A stretch of 64,000 bases of DNA from Herbinix luporum. GTDB taxonomy: Bacteria; Bacillota; Clostridia; Lachnospirales; Lachnospiraceae. Location: contig NZ_LN879430.1 in the NCBI RefSeq assembly GCF_900070325.1, positions 829,001-893,000 of the forward strand, written 5' to 3'. The first letter of the stretch is position 1. Each line of letters starts with the position of its first letter. The notes below the pieces were generated by a model. It made no database searches, was not told the origin of the DNA, and worked only from the letters and a program-made list of their open reading frames with translations. Both the position numbers and the translations under genes were made by a program. Of the stretch, positions 8,254 to 17,876 are shown in pieces.

Positions 8254-9564
8254 ATGAAACTTAATTACAAAAGAACTTTTTTTGTGGGATTTGCATTTTT
8301 ATCTATTTGTGCATTTTGGGAAGTTTATGAAGGAATTGTTCCTAAAATGTTGGAAGGTACATTTGGACTTGGTGAAACGAAAGTTGGGGCTATCATGGCA
8401 ATAGACAACGTCCTGGCCTTGTTTTTACTGCCTATTGTGGGAGCTATATCAGATAAGGTTAATACCCGTATCGGTCGACGTATGCCTTTTATACTGGGAG
8501 GCACCCTTATGGCAGCTGCTTTTATTCTAATCTTACCCATAGCAGATTATCAGGGGAATTTTATTCTTTTTATGGTAGCTTTAGCAGTAGTATTACTGGC
8601 CATGGCCTCTTATAGGTCTCCAGCGGTTGCCTTAATGCCAGATGTTACCCCTAAGCCCCTTAGGAGCAAGGCAAATGCTATTATTAATCTGATGGGAACC
8701 TTAGGAGGAGTATATGCATTATTAATGACATTATTGCTATATAAAGATGACGGATCTGTTAACCTTCCTGTTTTTATCAGTGTAGTTGCTATAATGATTT
8801 TATCTTTAATATTCCTTATGGTAACAATTAATGAGAATAAGCTGAGTAAAATAGCCAAGGAAGAAGAAAAGGCCTTTTATTTGGAAAATGATATGCTAAA
8901 GGAAGGTCTTAAAGAAGAACAAGAATCTAAAGAAGATAGTCATTCTTTAGATTCTTCAGAAGAAAAAATGCCTGCAGATGTAAAAAGAAGCTTTGCTTTT
9001 ATAATGGCCTCTATTTTCCTATGGTTTTTCGCTTATAATGCTGTTAAAACAGCATTTTCAAGGTATGCTGATAGGGTATGGGGGTATTCCGGAGGAACCT
9101 ATACCTTTCCCCTAATGGTTGCCATGGGAGCAGCCTTAGTAAGTTATTTTCCCATCGGTATTATTTCAAATAAAATAGGCAGAAAGAAAACAATTATAGC
9201 AGGTATATTGCTTATGACCTTCTCTTACTTGTGTGGCTTTTTAATTAACCAGGCAACACCCCTAATCAATGTGGTATTTGCTTGTACCGGCATCGGATGG
9301 GCTGCAATTAATGTTAATTCCTATCCTATGGTGGTTGAAATGTGTAAATGTGCTGATACCGGAAAATATACCGGATATTATTATACATTTTCCATGTCGG
9401 CCCAAATAATAACTCCCATTGTATCTGGATTTTTGATGGAGAAGATAGGAGTTTACACCCTTTTTCCTTATGCTTTGGTATTTTCTATAGCTTCTCTATG
9501 TACCATGCTTTTTGTAAAACATGGGGATTCCATTATACAAGTTAAAAAGGAAGAAGAAGCATAA
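8254..9564 (+). CDS. MFS transporter, SLC45/GPH-like sugar carrier
   Basis: A 436-residue major facilitator with about 12 hydrophobic segments. The first-half loop carries SDKVNTRIGRRMPFILGG, matching the RxGRR/K loop of SLC45-like and GPH sugar carriers, followed by YRSPAVALMPDVTPKPLRSKANA, which is characteristic of the SLC45-like prokaryotic group. The central cytoplasmic loop near residues 205-245 is strongly charged (Glu/Lys-rich). Its ribosome site is TAGGAGGATAAG. Co-directional with the upstream TIM-barrel gene and the downstream phosphodiesterase gene, it probably takes up a sugar or glycoside, perhaps as a proton or sodium symporter. Confidence 0.85.
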   Translation: MKLNYKRTFFVGFAFLSICAFWEVYEGIVPKMLEGTFGLGETKVGAIMAIDNVLALFLLPIVGAISDKVNTRIGRRMPFILGGTLMAAAFILILPIADYQGNFILFMVALAVVLLAMASYRSPAVALMPDVTPKPLRSKANAIINLMGTLGGVYALLMTLLLYKDDGSVNLPVFISVVAIMILSLIFLMVTINENKLSKIAKEEEKAFYLENDMLKEGLKEEQESKEDSHSLDSSEEKMPADVKRSFAFIMASIFLWFFAYNAVKTAFSRYADRVWGYSGGTYTFPLMVAMGAALVSYFPIGIISNKIGRKKTIIAGILLMTFSYLCGFLINQATPLINVVFACTGIGWAAINVNSYPMVVEMCKCADTGKYTGYYYTFSMSAQIITPIVSGFLMEKIGVYTLFPYALVFSIASLCTMLFVKHGDSIIQVKKEEEA

Positions 9565-9616
9565 AAGAAAATAGTAAATATATATACAGATTATGGGATA
9601 AATAAGGAGTAGCTAT

Positions 9617-10438
9617 ATGTTATTGGAACTTGGTATATTTTTGACAGTCTTAATTATACTTTATCTCTTGGCCATAATGCCAAAATTAAAGGAAAATCCA
9701 AAAATCAAACCATTTTGCGGATTGTACTATGCCCATCGTGGTTTACATGATAATAAGTCAGAGGCTCCTGAAAATTCCCTGGCAGCATTTAAAAAGGCTG
9801 TGGATAATGGTTATGGAATTGAACTTGATGTCCAGATTACTAAGGATATGGTTCCGGTTGTTTTTCATGACAATGATTTAAAGCGGGCCTGTGGTGTGAA
9901 CAAAAAGATTTCTGAAATAGAATATAAAGATTTAGCTAAGTATAGATTATTTAAATCTAAAGAAAAAATACCCACTTTGCGGGAAGCACTTAACTGTATT
10001 GATGGCAAGGTTCCCATTATAATTGAATTGAAAATACCTTGGAATCCTAATAATATATGTATGGCAGTTTCCAAAGAACTGAAAAATTATAAGGGACTCT
10101 TCTGTATAGAATCTTTTAATCCTTTTGGACTGGGATGGTATAAAAAGCATTTTCCGGATGTGGTAAGAGGGCAGTTATCCACAGATTTTGCCAAAGAAAA
10201 AATAGAAGGCAGCAGGATGCAGTATTTTATTTTAAAACATTTACTATTTAACTTTCATACAAAGCCTGATTTTATTGCCTATGATTATAAGTATAAGAAA
10301 GGTCTATCCTTTACTATATGTAGAAAATTATATAAAATAAAGACGGCAGCTTGGACCATACAATCTCAGAAGGATTTAGAGGATAATAAAGAGTATTTTG
10401 ATATGATTATCTTTGATAGCTTTATACCAAAGAAATAA
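9617..10438 (+). CDS. Glycerophosphodiester phosphodiesterase, membrane-anchored
   Basis: A 273-residue GDPD-family TIM barrel that hydrolyses glycerophosphodiesters to glycerol 3-phosphate and an alcohol. One N-terminal membrane segment (residues 4-21) anchors it. Catalytic motifs are HRG (His40 to Gly42), ENSLAAFKKAVDNGYGIELDVQ with the Glu/Asp metal ligands, VFHDNDL with the second catalytic His, and IIELK. The ribosome site AAGGAG is seven bases upstream. It is the last gene before a terminator, in line with the MFS carrier. It could recycle phospholipid head groups or wall teichoic acid-like polymers. Confidence 0.92.
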   Translation: MLLELGIFLTVLIILYLLAIMPKLKENPKIKPFCGLYYAHRGLHDNKSEAPENSLAAFKKAVDNGYGIELDVQITKDMVPVVFHDNDLKRACGVNKKISEIEYKDLAKYRLFKSKEKIPTLREALNCIDGKVPIIIELKIPWNPNNICMAVSKELKNYKGLFCIESFNPFGLGWYKKHFPDVVRGQLSTDFAKEKIEGSRMQYFILKHLLFNFHTKPDFIAYDYKYKKGLSFTICRKLYKIKTAAWTIQSQKDLEDNKEYFDMIIFDSFIPKK

Positions 10439-10447
10439 AGATAAGAC

Positions 10448-10497
10448 TTAAGACCAAAGGTTAATTTAAGGTTAATTTTTGGTCTTAAATTTATTTT
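10448..10497 (+). terminator. Intrinsic terminator after the phosphodiesterase gene
   Basis: TTAAGACCAAA (10448-10458) pairs with TTTGGTCTTAA (10478-10488), followed by ATTTATTTT. The loop itself holds two GGTTAATTT repeats. Confidence 0.7.
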
Positions 10498-10564
10498 GGG
10501 GTATATTCTAAAAATACATGGGTATCATTCTGATATATAGATTGAATGGAGATATGATATAAGG

Positions 10565-11491
10565 ATGTTTAAGATGATCTTACTTTGGCTGGGCACTTTT
10601 TTGTGGGGACTTTCCAATATGATACTTCGACCAAAAAGACTATCAAGTGGTATGGTATATAAAATGGCGGTAAGAGACGGAAAACTTAATGAGGAAAGGT
10701 ATAAAAAAATTAAAAAGAAACAGTTTATGGTTCTTTCCGACTACGGTTATAAATTATCCTGTGAACTACTTATACCTGCTTATTGGAATAATAAAAATAT
10801 CGCCATTCTATGCCATGGGTTTTCTCAGTGCAAATACAAGTCTTTAATATATGCAGAAATCTTTATAAAGATGGGATTTGCTGTTTTGATTTATGACCAT
10901 AGGAATCATGGTTTAAGCGGAAAGGCATATACATCCATGGGGTATTACGAAAAATATGATTTAAAAAAACTGGTTGATTGGTGCCTAAAGGCCTATGGTT
11001 CTGATTGTAAGATTATTACCCATGGGGAATCCATGGGGGCTACTACAGTATTATTGCATTTGGGAATAGATGATAGAGTTATATGTACAATTGCAGATTG
11101 TGCATATTCTGATTTAAAAGAATTATTAATTCATCAATTAAAATCCTATTATCATCTGCCTAAACTATTGATACCTATAGAAAGTTTTATTACTTACCTA
11201 AGAGCCGGTTTTAGGTATGAAGATGTATCTTGTGAAAGCGTTATCAGGAAAGTAAAGACACCGGTATTATTTATTCATGGTAAGAAGGATAGTTATGTTC
11301 CTGCAATAATGTCTAAAAAGATGTATAAAAGTAAAGAAAGAAATAAGGCCTTATATTTAGTGGCCGGAGCCGGACATGGCAAATCATGTATAGTAAATCC
11401 AAAAGGTTATGAGGAAAAAGTAGAAAAGTTTGTAAAAAAATACATTGATCAAAACTATATTAGCGAAAAAGCAAGCTCCTTATGTATATAG
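10565..11491 (+). CDS. Alpha/beta hydrolase, membrane-associated
   Basis: A 308-residue serine hydrolase of the alpha/beta fold (DUF1749/BAAT-like group). One hydrophobic N-terminal helix (about residues 3-20) suggests membrane anchoring. The oxyanion region is LCHGFSQCK, the DHRNHGLSGK block follows, the nucleophile elbow is GESMG (Ser156), the acid is probably in FIHGKKDSYVP (Asp), and the catalytic His is in AGHGKS. ATG 10565 has only a weak AAGG site; the ATG nine bases later is equally possible. Relatives act on acyl or peptide esters; the substrate is unknown. It is flanked by terminators, so it is monocistronic. Confidence 0.88.
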   Translation: MFKMILLWLGTFLWGLSNMILRPKRLSSGMVYKMAVRDGKLNEERYKKIKKKQFMVLSDYGYKLSCELLIPAYWNNKNIAILCHGFSQCKYKSLIYAEIFIKMGFAVLIYDHRNHGLSGKAYTSMGYYEKYDLKKLVDWCLKAYGSDCKIITHGESMGATTVLLHLGIDDRVICTIADCAYSDLKELLIHQLKSYYHLPKLLIPIESFITYLRAGFRYEDVSCESVIRKVKTPVLFIHGKKDSYVPAIMSKKMYKSKERNKALYLVAGAGHGKSCIVNPKGYEEKVEKFVKKYIDQNYISEKASSLCI

Positions 11492-11507
11492 TATTTTAAA
11501 TTAAATT

Positions 11508-11537
11508 GGGTGTATCAACTATATAGTTGATACACCC
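11508..11537. terminator. Bidirectional hairpin terminator
   Basis: GGGTGTATCAACT and AGTTGATACACCC form a perfect 13-base stem around ATAT. It lies between convergent genes; the T-rich tail is better on the minus strand (AATTTAATTTAAAA). Confidence 0.75.
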
Positions 11538-11573
11538 TTATCTTTATGTATTATAAAATGTGAGCAAATGAAA

Positions 11574-12164
11574 TTAATCTTCTTTCTTCTTGAGAAGAAC
11601 TGCACCGGTACCAAATGCAGCTGCCCCTAGACCAAAGAATATAGCTGTTGAAACAACCCCTGTCTTAGGAGTGGAATCGCTAGCTGCAGCTTCCGAATCC
11701 CCACCAACTGTTAAAAGAACATTTCCGGCTTCATCTTTGAATTCCATTTTTGTAACCTGAAGTGGTCCTTCAGATTTATTCTGTAAGTTAACTACAGCTT
11801 CACACCAGCTGGTGCCGTCACCGTTCATTTCAAAATTATAAACTTTCTCACCGTCTACGCTTTCACCCTTTTGCATAACAGGAAGCCAACCGGCATCAGA
11901 GTTGTAGATAAACTCTAAATCGAAGGAAGCTTTTCCGGTAATGGTGATATCTACAGATCTTGTTGCATGTGCAATATCAGTATCTCCAAGTACGTTGCCG
12001 CCGCCGATAATTTTAACCCAAACATCATTGTCTGTTGCTACACCGGCTTCTTCGGGATAGTCATAAGGAAGTTGGTCAGTACTTGCAAGTGCAGTGCCTA
12101 CAGTTAATGACAGGCAAATAATCGTAGCAAGAAATCCAGCCAAGATTTTGCTTCTTAATTTCAT
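11574..12164 (-). CDS. Secreted surface protein with a TPKTG sortase-type anchor
   Basis: A 196-residue exported protein. Residues 1-28 form a signal peptide (MKLRSK, hydrophobic core, cleavage near ALAS). The body is rich in Asp, Gly and Thr and predicts as beta-rich, with no recognised domain. The C terminus has TPKTG at 165-169, a hydrophobic stretch of about 19 residues and a KKKED tail: the layout of a sortase substrate, with TPKTG replacing LPXTG. No sortase gene is in the window. An AAGGAGGAG site precedes the ATG. It lies downstream of argG on the same strand with no clear terminator between, but they are probably separate units. Function unknown, perhaps a wall or pilus-like surface component. 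Confidence 0.83.
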   Translation of the reverse strand: MKLRSKILAGFLATIICLSLTVGTALASTDQLPYDYPEEAGVATDNDVWVKIIGGGNVLGDTDIAHATRSVDITITGKASFDLEFIYNSDAGWLPVMQKGESVDGEKVYNFEMNGDGTSWCEAVVNLQNKSEGPLQVTKMEFKDEAGNVLLTVGGDSEAAASDSTPKTGVVSTAIFFGLGAAAFGTGAVLLKKKED

Positions 12165-12199
12165 TATAACTCCTCCTTAATTTTATAAAAAATAATACA

Positions 12200-12273
12200 T
12201 GTTAATTTTAACAAATCTACTATTTTTTGTATATTAACAATAAGGATAAGTTTGTTACTATATTTTGTTAATA
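12200..12273. repeat. Repeated TTGTTAA/TTAACAA motifs between argG and the surface-protein gene
   Basis: TGTTAATTTTAACA (12200-12213) is a near-perfect palindrome. TATTAACAA (12232-12240) and TTGTTAATA (12265-12273) form a 9-base inverted repeat with a 24-base loop. The shared half-site TGTTAA suggests binding sites for a regulator of the surface-protein gene, or simply AT-rich chance. No clear promoter could be separated from it. Confidence 0.35.
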
Positions 12274-12289
12274 CTGCACAATTTTTGCA

Positions 12290-13489
12290 TTAAAATCCCT
12301 GTTTTAATGCACGAACCATCATAGACAATCCAAAAAGATTTATAAAACCTTCGGCATCTTTATGATTATATAGTTCTCCTGTAGTGAACGATGCAATACT
12401 TTCATCATATAAAGAATATAAAGATGTGGTTCCTTGCTTAATTATATTACCTTTATAAAGTAAAAGCTTAACTTCCCCTGTAACATATTCCTGGGTGGAA
12501 TCAATAAATGCTTGGTAGGCTTTTCTTAAGGGAGCAAACCATTTTCCTTCATATACTAGGGAGGCAAAGCGGTTGGCAATTTCTTTTTTCGCAGATAGGG
12601 TATCTCTATCTAAAATCAGTTCCTCCAACTGGGTATGAGCTTCCATAAGTATTGTTCCCCCGGGAGTTTCGTATACTCCTCTGGATTTCATTCCAACAAC
12701 ACGGTTTTCAACTATATCTACAATGCCTATACCATGCTTTCCCCCAATAACATTAAGCTCTTTTATAATATCAGTAGGAGACATGGATTTACCGTTTAAG
12801 GCAGTAGGTATTCCCTTTTCGAAGCTAAGACTTATGGTCTCTCCGTTATCCGGTGCCTTCATAGGTGGTACACTAAGCACTAATAAATGATCATAATTAG
12901 GTGCTATTGCAGGATCTTCTAGTTCCAGTCCTTCATGACTGATATGCCATAGGTTACGATCTCTCGAATAGCTGTTATCTGCAGAGAAAGGTAGATTTAT
13001 TCCATGTTTAGCACAGTATTCAATTTCTTCTTCCCTAGAAGATAAATCCCAGATTCTCCAAGGAGCAATTATTTTAAGATGGGGTGCTAAGGCTTTAATA
13101 GTAAGCTCAAAACGTAGCTGATCGTTACCTTTTCCTGTGGCCCCATGGCATATGGCAGTGGCCCCTTCCTTTTTTGCAATTTCGACCAGTTTTTTTGCAA
13201 TAACAGGTCTAGCCATGGCAGTGCCTAGAAGATATTTGTTCTCATATACGGCACCGGCTTTTACACAGGGAAGGATATAGTCTTCTACAAACTCATCTAC
13301 TACATCTTCAATATATAATTTTTCGGCTCCGGATAGTTTTGCCCTTTCTTCCAGTCCCTCAAGTTCGCTTTCTTGCCCCACATCAACACAAACACAAATT
13401 ACTTCATAATCATAATTTTCCTTTAACCAAGGAATAATAGCTGTGGTATCTAGACCACCGGAATATGCAAGTATAACTTTTTCTTTCAT
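12290..13489 (-). CDS. argG: Argininosuccinate synthase
   Basis: Joins citrulline and aspartate with ATP to give argininosuccinate, the seventh step of arginine synthesis. The chain is 399 residues, the normal length. The N-terminal P-loop-like [12 protein letters not shown] and the [23 protein letters not shown] and [14 protein letters not shown] blocks are unmistakable. The frame extends seven codons upstream, but a GGAGAG site just before the ATG at 13489 fixes the start. It is transcribed alone and away from argJBD; argH is not adjacent. Its promoter (TTGCAT-17-TATATT) resembles the argJ promoter, suggesting shared regulation by ArgR, although no convincing operator was seen here. Confidence 0.97.
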   Translation of the reverse strand: MKEKVILAYSGGLDTTAIIPWLKENYDYEVICVCVDVGQESELEGLEERAKLSGAEKLYIEDVVDEFVEDYILPCVKAGAVYENKYLLGTAMARPVIAKKLVEIAKKEGATAICHGATGKGNDQLRFELTIKALAPHLKIIAPWRIWDLSSREEEIEYCAKHGINLPFSADNSYSRDRNLWHISHEGLELEDPAIAPNYDHLLVLSVPPMKAPDNGETISLSFEKGIPTALNGKSMSPTDIIKELNVIGGKHGIGIVDIVENRVVGMKSRGVYETPGGTILMEAHTQLEELILDRDTLSAKKEIANRFASLVYEGKWFAPLRKAYQAFIDSTQEYVTGEVKLLLYKGNIIKQGTTSLYSLYDESIASFTTGELYNHKDAEGFINLFGLSMMVRALKQGF

Positions 13490-13578
13490 AGTACTCTCCG
13501 TTCCTTTCATTTAAATAATTTTGACATAAGAGAAAATTCTTTTTGTAATATAAAATATATTCTTGTCCTATGTGATTA

Positions 13579-13607
13579 AATATACAATAATATTTATTAA
13601 TATGCAA
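13579..13607 (-). promoter_or_regulatory. Promoter for argG
   Basis: On the minus strand TTGCAT (13607-13602) and TATATT (13584-13579) with a 17-base spacer, giving a leader of about 85 bases. Confidence 0.55.
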
Positions 13608-13666
13608 TAGAAAAATAAAAAAAGATTATAAAAATACAATAGCAATATACTTTATAATTTTTCTGC

Positions 13667-13694
13667 TTTACATTTTATGTTATATTATTATAAT
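13667..13694 (+). promoter_or_regulatory. Promoter for maf
   Basis: TTTACA (13667-13672) and TATAAT (13689-13694) are 16 bases apart, about 55 bases before the maf start. Confidence 0.6.
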
Positions 13695-13752
13695 GAAAAA
13701 TGATTATTATAGTAACTAACTATAGCTAGCATATGTAACGAGAGGAGAAATT

Positions 13753-14358
13753 ATGTTCAGAATTATACTTGCATCAGCATCCCCTAGAAGAAAAGAAATT
13801 TTGGAGCAGATGGGCATTGCTTATGAAGTTATGGCTGCCCAGGTTAAGGAAGAGGTAGAGGAGAAAGAGCCTGCAGCTATGGTAGAAGCTTTAGCTTCTC
13901 TCAAGGCTAAGAATGTGGCAGAAGGGATTAAAGATGGACAAGATAACTACATTATTATAGGTGCTGATACTATGGTTTTTCATAAGAATAATGCCCTAGG
14001 AAAACCTAAGGATAGGGAAGAAGCTATCAAGATGCTTCAATCTCTTTCTGATGATATTCATGAGGTGTATACAGGAGTCTGCATAATAATAAAAAGTAAT
14101 AATAAGGTTAAGGAATTTAATAAGGAGATAGTTTTTAGTGTAAATACACAGGTAGTAGTTGCTCCTTTAAGTATGGAAGAGATTATTGACTATGTAGACA
14201 CAGGAGAAGCCTATGATAAAGCCGGTGCTTACGCTATACAGGGGGGATTTGGTATCTATATAAAAGAAATTCATGGGGATTATTATAATGTTGTCGGTTT
14301 TCCTATAGCAAAGATATATGAAAAACTGCTTGAGCTTGGAATAAATATAAAAAAATAA
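13753..14358 (+). CDS. maf: Maf-family nucleoside triphosphate pyrophosphatase
   Basis: A 201-residue house-cleaning enzyme that hydrolyses non-canonical or excess nucleotides (dTTP/UTP in the YhdE-type group) and is linked to division control. The N-terminal LASASPRRKEIL motif, the IGADTMVF active-site block with catalytic aspartate, GKPKDREEA, VYTGVCII and YAIQGGFGIYIKEIHGDYYNVVGFP are family signatures. An AGAGGAGAAATT site precedes the ATG. It sits between divergently transcribed argG and the argJBD operon and likely has its own transcript. Confidence 0.95.
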   Translation: MFRIILASASPRRKEILEQMGIAYEVMAAQVKEEVEEKEPAAMVEALASLKAKNVAEGIKDGQDNYIIIGADTMVFHKNNALGKPKDREEAIKMLQSLSDDIHEVYTGVCIIIKSNNKVKEFNKEIVFSVNTQVVVAPLSMEEIIDYVDTGEAYDKAGAYAIQGGFGIYIKEIHGDYYNVVGFPIAKIYEKLLELGINIKK

Positions 14359-14366
14359 AATAGGTG

Positions 14367-14395
14367 TTGCATAATAATAAATCCTAGTGTATAAT
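14367..14395 (+). promoter_or_regulatory. Promoter for argJBD
   Basis: TTGCAT (14367-14372), a 17-base spacer and TATAAT (14390-14395). The start would be near 14402, just upstream of the palindrome at 14420-14440. Confidence 0.65.
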
Positions 14396-14419
14396 TATGA
14401 AAAACAATTCACTGTTGAT

Positions 14420-14440
14420 TGAATAATTACATATTATTCA
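14420..14440. promoter_or_regulatory. ArgR-type operator (ARG box) before argJ
   Basis: TGAATAAT-TACAT-ATTATTCA is a perfect inverted repeat located between the promoter and the argJ start. The TGAATAAT/ATTATTCA half-sites match the AT-rich 18-20 bp ARG boxes bound by the ArgR/AhrC hexamer with arginine. Binding here would repress transcription. Confidence 0.65.
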
Positions 14441-14459
14441 TCAAGGATGGAGGAATATT

Positions 14460-15680
14460 ATGAATATAATTACCGGAGGTGTTACATCACCTAAAGGATT
14501 TAAGGCAGCAGGAATTTATGCTGGAATAAAGAAAAAAAGAAAAGATATGGCTCTGGTTTATTCTACTGTTCCTGCTAAGGGAGCAGGAACTTTTACTACA
14601 AATATAGTTAAGGCAGCTCCTGTATTATGGGATATTAAGCTGACAAAGGAAAGTGAAAATATTCAAGCCCTTGTAATAAATAGTGGAGTTGCCAATGCAT
14701 GTACCGGCAAAGAAGGGGAGAAAAATAATTTTCTTATGGCTAAGGCAGTGGCTGATGAATTACAGCTTCCTGTTGAAGCTGTATATACGGCATCCACAGG
14801 GGTAATCGGAAAACAGCTACCTATTGATATAATAAAAGAGGGTATCCCTAAGCTGGTTAAGGAATTAGAAGATACAAAAGAGGCCGCATCTATGGCGGCA
14901 GAGGCTATAATGACAACTGACACATATTCTAAAGAATATGCTGTTACTTTTAATTTAGGCCAAAAACAGGTAACCATAGGTGGAATGGCTAAAGGCTCCG
15001 GAATGATACACCCTAATATGGCCACATTGATTGGTGTAATTACAACAGATATAGCAATCAGTAAAGATTTGCTTCAAGAAGCATTGAAGGAAAATGTTAA
15101 GCATACCTTTAATATGATTTCTGTGGATCGGGACACCAGTACCAATGATACATTAATTGCCCTAGCCAATGGAATGGCAGGAAATAATACTATTACTGAA
15201 AAAAATGAAGATTATGATATATTCTGCAAAGCTCTAAATCTTGTTACAAGTAATTTGGCTAAAATGATAGCAGCTGACGGAGAAGGTGCCACAAAACTTT
15301 TAGAAGTTACGGTAAAGTCAGCTAAAACTTGGGAGGAAGCAGTTAATTTAAGCAAATCTATTATAACATCAAACCTGGTTAAAACAGCAATCTTTGGTAA
15401 TGACGCTAATTGGGGAAGAATATTGTGTGCCATGGGCTATTGCGGAGTGGAATTTGACCCTAACAAGGTGGATATTTTCATAGAGAGCAATGGTGGTAGC
15501 CTAAAACTAGTTGAAGATGGAGTAGCAGCAGATTATTCTGAAGAAATGGCTTCAAATATACTATCATCCCAAGAAATAAGGGTAATTGCTGATATAAAAC
15601 AAGGCTTGGCCCATGCGACTGCATGGGGTTGTGATTTATCCTATGATTATGTAAAAATTAATGCAGAATATCGCTCTTAG
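14460..15680 (+). CDS. argJ: Bifunctional glutamate N-acetyltransferase / amino-acid acetyltransferase
   Basis: Transfers the acetyl group from N-acetylornithine to glutamate (the cyclic arginine pathway); bifunctional members also use acetyl-CoA. The precursor is 406 residues and self-cleaves at MATLIG, where Thr189 becomes the nucleophile of the beta chain. KGAGTFTTN near residue 39, [24 protein letters not shown] and the C-terminal [21 protein letters not shown] end are typical. A GGAGGA site lies seven bases upstream. First gene of argJBD, behind a promoter and ARG box. No argC is in the window; it must be elsewhere. Whether it is mono- or bifunctional cannot be read from the sequence. 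Confidence 0.96.
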   Translation: MNIITGGVTSPKGFKAAGIYAGIKKKRKDMALVYSTVPAKGAGTFTTNIVKAAPVLWDIKLTKESENIQALVINSGVANACTGKEGEKNNFLMAKAVADELQLPVEAVYTASTGVIGKQLPIDIIKEGIPKLVKELEDTKEAASMAAEAIMTTDTYSKEYAVTFNLGQKQVTIGGMAKGSGMIHPNMATLIGVITTDIAISKDLLQEALKENVKHTFNMISVDRDTSTNDTLIALANGMAGNNTITEKNEDYDIFCKALNLVTSNLAKMIAADGEGATKLLEVTVKSAKTWEEAVNLSKSIITSNLVKTAIFGNDANWGRILCAMGYCGVEFDPNKVDIFIESNGGSLKLVEDGVAADYSEEMASNILSSQEIRVIADIKQGLAHATAWGCDLSYDYVKINAEYRS

Positions 15681-15721
15681 TAGATAGTAACTTAAATAAT
15701 AATCTGAAAGGAATAAAGCAT

Positions 15722-16624
15722 ATGGAATACATGGATCAGATTCTACTAAAGGCTCAGACCTTAATTGAGGCCCTGCCATATATTCAAAAATTTAATAATA
15801 AAAAAGTTGTAGTAAAATATGGGGGCAGTGCCATGATAGATGAAAATCTCCAGTCAAATGTTATAAAAGATGTGGCGCTGCTTAAACTGGTGGGAATGAA
15901 GCCCATAATTGTTCATGGTGGAGGAAAAGAAATAACCTCTTGGTTAAAAAAGCTAGGCCATGAATCTAAATTTGTGGAGGGACTTCGGGTTACCGATGAT
16001 ATGACCATGGAGATTGCCGAAATGGTACTAGGAAAAGTTAATAAGAATCTAGTACAAATGGTTGAAAAACTGGGGGTTAAAGCAGTAGGAATCAGCGGTA
16101 AGGACGGAGCTACCCTTAAGGTTGAGAAAAAATTAGTAAATGGAAGGGATATAGGATTAGTAGGTAATATAAAGGAAGTTAATATAGATTTAATAAACAC
16201 CTTAATTGATAATGATTTTGTTCCTATAATTTCCCCTATAGGATTGGATGATAATTTTGTCAGTTATAATATCAATGCCGATGATGCAGCCTGTGCTGTA
16301 GCTACAGCCATAGGAGCAGAGAAACTTGTATTTTTAACCGATATCGAAGGTGTATATGCAGATCCAAATGAGAAAAAAAGCCTTATCTCCGTCCTAACAC
16401 TAGATAAAGCCGATGAACTTTTGGCCAGTGGATTTGTCGGTGGTGGAATGCTGCCTAAATTAAAAAATTGTGTAGATGCTGTTAGAAATGGAGTATCCCG
16501 GGTGCATATTCTAGACGGTAGGATGCCCCATTGTCTCTTGTTGGAGTTTTTTACAAACAAGGGAATAGGAACAGCAATTATACATCAGGAGAATCTTTTT
16601 GATAATGAAATAGGCACTTGTTAA
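15722..16624 (+). CDS. argB: Acetylglutamate kinase
   Basis: Phosphorylates N-acetylglutamate, the usual arginine-feedback control point. The 300 residues fit the amino acid kinase fold: VVKYGGSAM near the N terminus (catalytic lysine and Gly-rich loop), [18 protein letters not shown], the VGNIKEVN block, [29 protein letters not shown], and [15 protein letters not shown]. The N-terminal helix ([19 protein letters not shown]) is the kind associated with the hexameric arginine-sensitive form, so feedback inhibition is likely. It lies 41 bases after argJ and 49 bases before argD in one operon. Confidence 0.97.
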   Translation: MEYMDQILLKAQTLIEALPYIQKFNNKKVVVKYGGSAMIDENLQSNVIKDVALLKLVGMKPIIVHGGGKEITSWLKKLGHESKFVEGLRVTDDMTMEIAEMVLGKVNKNLVQMVEKLGVKAVGISGKDGATLKVEKKLVNGRDIGLVGNIKEVNIDLINTLIDNDFVPIISPIGLDDNFVSYNINADDAACAVATAIGAEKLVFLTDIEGVYADPNEKKSLISVLTLDKADELLASGFVGGGMLPKLKNCVDAVRNGVSRVHILDGRMPHCLLLEFFTNKGIGTAIIHQENLFDNEIGTC

Positions 16625-16673
16625 GTAATTTAAGGTCTTGGCCATGTCCATATAGGAAGGGGAGATTAATACA

Positions 16674-17873
16674 ATGGATTTAATTGAAAAATGTATTAAT
16701 GAAGCGGAAAATGTGTTTATAGGTACCTACAATCGTTATCCTGTAGTACTTAATTATGGCAACGGTATGTATTTGTATGATGTTTATGGTAAACAATATC
16801 TTGATTTTACATCGGGAATAGGAGTATTTGCCCTAGGGTATGGAAACCGGGAGTATGTTTTGGCCCTAAAAAATCAGATAGACCTGCTACTTCATACATC
16901 CAATTACTTTTATAATATTCCTTCTATTGAAGGGGCAAAGAAACTCTCTAAAGCTTCCGGCATGGATAAGGTGTTTTTTACAAACAGTGGAACTGAAGCT
17001 GTGGAAGGGGCTATCAAGCTTGCCAGAAAATATCACTATAAAAAGACAGGTAAAACTGGTGGGGAGATAGTTGCCATGGATCATGCTTTTCATGGCAGAA
17101 CTATGGGTGCTTTAAGCATTACGGGAACAAAAAAATACAGAGAGGCTTTTGAACCCCTAATTGGCGGGGTGAAATTTGCAGAGTTTAACAATTTGGATAG
17201 CGTAAAAGTTTCTATAAATGAAAACACATGCGCTGTCATAATGGAGCCGGTCCAGGGGGAAGGGGGTATCTACCCCGCAACGGAGGAATTCATTAAAGGA
17301 GTAAGAAAACTTTGCGATGACAAGGGTATATTGCTGATTTTTGATGAAATCCAATGTGGAATGGGTAGAACCGGCTCCATGTTTTCATATCAGGGCTACA
17401 AGGTAATGCCTGATATTATGACCAGCGCTAAAGCCTTAGGCTGCGGTGTACCGGTTGGAGCATTTGCGGCAACCAAGGAAGTGGCAGCAGCATTTGAGCC
17501 CGGTGATCACGGAACTACCTATGGGGGCAATCCCATGGTGACGGCAGCTGTAAGTAAGGTATTTGACTTATTTGAATACAAAAAAGTCACAGAACATGTT
17601 AATATCATGGGACAGTATCTTTATCAAAGACTTAGTGAATTAAAGGATAAACATGATATTATTAAAGAACATCGCGGGATTGGACTTATGCAAGGTTTGG
17701 AATTTGAGATTCCTGTTAAGGATATTATATCAGCTGCTTTGGATATGGGACTTATATTAATATCAGCAGGAACCAATGTAATACGTTTTCTGCCACCGCT
17801 TATATTGGACCATAAGCATGTGGATGAGATGATATCAATCTTAGAGCAATGTATTGACAAGTTGAACAAATAA
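16674..17873 (+). CDS. argD: Acetylornithine aminotransferase
   Basis: PLP-dependent class III aminotransferase converting N-acetylglutamate semialdehyde to N-acetylornithine; it may also serve as succinyldiaminopimelate aminotransferase in lysine synthesis. 399 residues. The pyridoxal lysine is Lys253 in MTSAKALGCGVPVG; other marks are TNSGTEAVEGAIKLARKY, HAFHGRTMGALSITG, EPVQGEGG and FDEIQCGMGRTG. The ribosome site is AGGGGAG. It is the last gene of argJBD and is closed by a strong terminator four bases after its stop. Confidence 0.96.
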   Translation: MDLIEKCINEAENVFIGTYNRYPVVLNYGNGMYLYDVYGKQYLDFTSGIGVFALGYGNREYVLALKNQIDLLLHTSNYFYNIPSIEGAKKLSKASGMDKVFFTNSGTEAVEGAIKLARKYHYKKTGKTGGEIVAMDHAFHGRTMGALSITGTKKYREAFEPLIGGVKFAEFNNLDSVKVSINENTCAVIMEPVQGEGGIYPATEEFIKGVRKLCDDKGILLIFDEIQCGMGRTGSMFSYQGYKVMPDIMTSAKALGCGVPVGAFAATKEVAAAFEPGDHGTTYGGNPMVTAAVSKVFDLFEYKKVTEHVNIMGQYLYQRLSELKDKHDIIKEHRGIGLMQGLEFEIPVKDIISAALDMGLILISAGTNVIRFLPPLILDHKHVDEMISILEQCIDKLNK

Positions 17874-17876
17874 AAT

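Noticed and set aside
13545..13562. AT-rich inverted repeat upstream of argG as a possible ARG box
   Set aside because: Half-sites fit the argJ operator poorly and could be chance in AT-rich DNA.
14663..15025. 120-codon open frame opposite argJ
   Set aside because: Antisense shadow of a conserved gene; no ribosome site and no recognisable protein.
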